Part shown: positions 13,780 through 15,019 of the stretch, one piece after another
How positions within the stretch are numbered: position 1 is the stretch's first letter
How the letters are laid out: every line of letters begins with the position of its first letter
Source of the DNA: Dehalococcoidales bacterium
Lineage (GTDB): Bacteria > Chloroflexota > Dehalococcoidia > Dehalococcoidales > RBG-16-60-22
DNA length: 15,019 bases
NCBI GenBank assembly: GCA_030628245.1
Contig: DAOVRI010000013.1
Location: 1 to 15,019 of the forward strand
Reading direction: 5' to 3'
Program-made: the position numbers and the translations under genes
Notes under the pieces: generated by a model
Told to the model about the DNA's origin: nothing
The model's database searches: none
The model's input: only the letters and a program-made list of their open reading frames with translations

Positions 13780-14538
13780 ATGAAACCGCTTCAAACTGAT
13801 TTGTCTATTTACGAAAAATTCAATTTTGAGAACCCACCTGTGGGTGTCAAGTTCCTGCCCGGCAGACCGGAAGGGATGGAACAGCTGGACAAGAGCATGG
13901 CTTTATGCGAGATGATTAATGAAGCCCAGCAAAGAGGGACCCCGTTTTATATTGACAAAGATAATGAGGACTGTGCCGGGGCAATGATACTGGGAATGGT
14001 GGAACCTATGCCACACCCGGGAGGTGGGGAATTGGGAGTCAAATGGGGCATCTATCAAGAGGCACGCGTTAACGAAAGGCTGGTCAGAAATGCGCCGAAA
14101 ATCCCCCCGGGCAATATAAATTACGTCGTTTTTTCTCCATTGGAACAGATAACCTTCCAACCCGACCTCCTGTTTCTTGTGGCCACTACCAGCCAGGCGG
14201 AAATCGTGCTGAGGGCTCTGAGCTATTCGACCGGAGAAATATGGACCAGCAAGGTAACTTCGGGTGGCGCCTGCGCCTACCTTTTCGCTTATCCGTACCT
14301 GAGCGGCAAGGTCAATTACGTAACCACCGGGCTAACCCTTGGTTTGAAAGGAAGGAGGGTATATCCTGAAGGATGGCTTCTATTCTCCATACCGTATGAC
14401 CAGATACCCATAATAACCCGAAATCTGGAGAAGATGGAATGGGTGCTTCCTGCATACACAGATGACACCAGGGAACAGTTTCTGGCGCGGCGTAAAGGAA
14501 TATTTGAAGAATTAGCCCGGGAGTTTGGGAACCCCTGA
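13780..14538 (+). CDS. DUF169 family protein
   Basis: A 252-residue soluble protein of the DUF169 family (PF02596), whose biochemical role is not established. ATG 13780 is chosen over a GTG at 13750 because AAGGAGAG lies just before it. Family-like features are ENPPVGVKF near residue 17-25, Cys43, DCAGAMILGM (64-73), SPLEQITFQPDLLFLVATTSQAE (119-141), SGGACAY with Cys165, and TTGLTLGLKGRRVYPEGWL leading to FSIPYDQIP (about 182-210). Three cysteines (43, 65, 165) could bind a metal or cofactor. No signal peptide or membrane helix is seen. It has its own promoter and terminator, so it is not part of the methyltransferase operon. DUF169 genes often occur in anaerobes with rich corrinoid metabolism, which is suggestive only. 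Confidence 0.85.
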   Translation: MKPLQTDLSIYEKFNFENPPVGVKFLPGRPEGMEQLDKSMALCEMINEAQQRGTPFYIDKDNEDCAGAMILGMVEPMPHPGGGELGVKWGIYQEARVNERLVRNAPKIPPGNINYVVFSPLEQITFQPDLLFLVATTSQAEIVLRALSYSTGEIWTSKVTSGGACAYLFAYPYLSGKVNYVTTGLTLGLKGRRVYPEGWLLFSIPYDQIPIITRNLEKMEWVLPAYTDDTREQFLARRKGIFEELAREFGNP

Positions 14539-14577
14539 ACAAGCTAGGCAAAAGATGATTATAGACAGATTGCTAAG

Positions 14578-14613
14578 AAATCCCTCGAAGGTATTTTCGG
14601 GGGATTTCTCTTT
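14578..14613. terminator. terminator between the convergent DUF169 and small membrane protein genes
   Basis: AAATCCCTCGAA (14578-14589) pairs with TTCGGGGGATTT (14596-14607) with one T-G wobble and a 6-nt loop, followed by CTCTTTTTT. It ends DUF169 transcription. Because it lies just beyond the stop of the minus-strand gene (14618), it may also serve that gene, although the minus-strand T tract is short. Confidence 0.75.
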
Positions 14614-14617
14614 TTTG

Positions 14618-14929
14618 CTAATGGGGGAATATTATTTCAGCCAGACAGTAAAGGAGTACGACAAACCCTATTAGCATGGACAGATAGACAAGAAAAGCCC
14701 GTTCTCTATCCTTTATGACCCCGATAATTCCGGTAAAAAAGGCAGATATGCCGGAAATCGCCGCAATAACTACCGGTACTGCCAGGTAAAGATTGCTGAA
14801 AAACGTGGCGCCACCCCGCTGTCCTGAAGCTACAAAAAGAAAGAATATCGCGAAAAACACGATGAAGGCGACAATTAGCCAGGTCGACCACCTCCCCAGG
14901 CGAGTTTTCGGTGTGATATGGACTTTCAT
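14618..14929 (-). CDS. small three-helix membrane protein of unknown function
   Basis: A 103-residue protein from ATG 14929 to TAG 14618. The first 15 residues are basic (KVHITPKTRLGRW), followed by three hydrophobic segments at about 16-34, 46-72 and 77-98, with a basic/acidic loop IKDRERAF between helices 2 and 3. It would sit in the inner membrane with a cytoplasmic N-terminus by the positive-inside rule. I do not recognise the family. No Shine-Dalgarno sequence precedes the ATG. Instead, a well-spaced promoter ends 6 nt upstream, which would make the message leaderless. The GC composition resembles the surroundings. Confidence 0.65.
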   Translation of the reverse strand: MKVHITPKTRLGRWSTWLIVAFIVFFAIFFLFVASGQRGGATFFSNLYLAVPVVIAAISGISAFFTGIIGVIKDRERAFLVYLSMLIGFVVLLYCLAEIIFPH

Positions 14930-14935
14930 GGACTG

Positions 14936-14964
14936 ATTTTATAACCCGGGGTTATCCGTGTCAA
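14936..14964 (-). promoter_or_regulatory. promoter for the small membrane protein, predicted leaderless
   Basis: On the minus strand TTGACA (14964-14959), a 17-nt spacer and TAAAAT (14941-14936) are followed 6 nt later by the ATG at 14929, which would coincide with the transcription start. The -35 box is half of a 12-bp palindrome TGTCAATTGACA (14959-14970), and the spacer contains ATAACCC-G-GGGTTAT (14941-14955). Confidence 0.6.
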
Positions 14965-15019
14965 TTGACAAGGGGAGTGCAGCGTGGTAGTCTGGCTTTG
15001 CGGAAAAGGGCGAACCTGA

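Noticed and set aside
14977..15019. start of a plus-strand gene at the right edge
   Set aside because: Only about 14 codons are visible from a GTG, with no convincing -10 box; too little to support.

Overview
The window reads as a bacterial chromosome segment of moderate GC. Its centre is a corrinoid-dependent methyl-transfer operon of about 10 kb. The most likely source is an uncultured anaerobe with a tetrahydrofolate/Wood-Ljungdahl type C1 metabolism. Large URO-D paralogue sets, DUF169 proteins, OFA-type MFS carriers and palindromic intergenic repeats together suggest Chloroflexota (Dehalococcoidia-like). That placement rests on gene content only and is tentative.

Left part (1-3280): a CotH-family protein runs off the left edge on the minus strand. 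A 400-bp intergenic region follows, holding a nested palindromic (MITE-like) element. Next comes an OFA-like MFS transporter. A scar then joins two broken genes head to head: the C-terminal part of a fumarate-reductase/AprA-type flavoprotein (minus) and the C-terminal part of a cupin (plus). A bidirectional terminator separates them from a minus-strand tRNA-Gly(CCC).

Central operon (3484-13524, plus): a well-formed sigma70-type promoter and a short leader with a hairpin precede one corrinoid protein, six tandem 441-445 residue URO-D-superfamily methyltransferase paralogues (here MT1-1 to MT1-6), and one methyltetrahydrofolate:corrinoid methyltransferase of the pterin-binding (AcsE/MtvA) type. 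The logic matches three-component demethylases such as MtvABC. An MT1 moves a methyl group from a substrate to cob(I)alamin on the corrinoid protein, and the MT2 passes it to tetrahydrofolate. What is unusual is six divergent MT1 genes around one shared corrinoid protein and one MT2. The six share near-identical N- and C-terminal modules but differ in the middle, and they carry mosaic blocks of nucleotide identity that suggest gene conversion. No corrinoid reactivating enzyme or regulator is present in the window.

Right part (13521-15019): a promoter whose -35 box overlaps the operon's last stop codon drives an initiator tRNA-fMet. A terminator and a DUF169 gene follow. The DUF169 gene has an extended -10 promoter with tandem upstream repeats and is flanked by two similar terminator sequences. 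Last is a convergent small three-helix membrane protein whose predicted promoter would give a leaderless mRNA.
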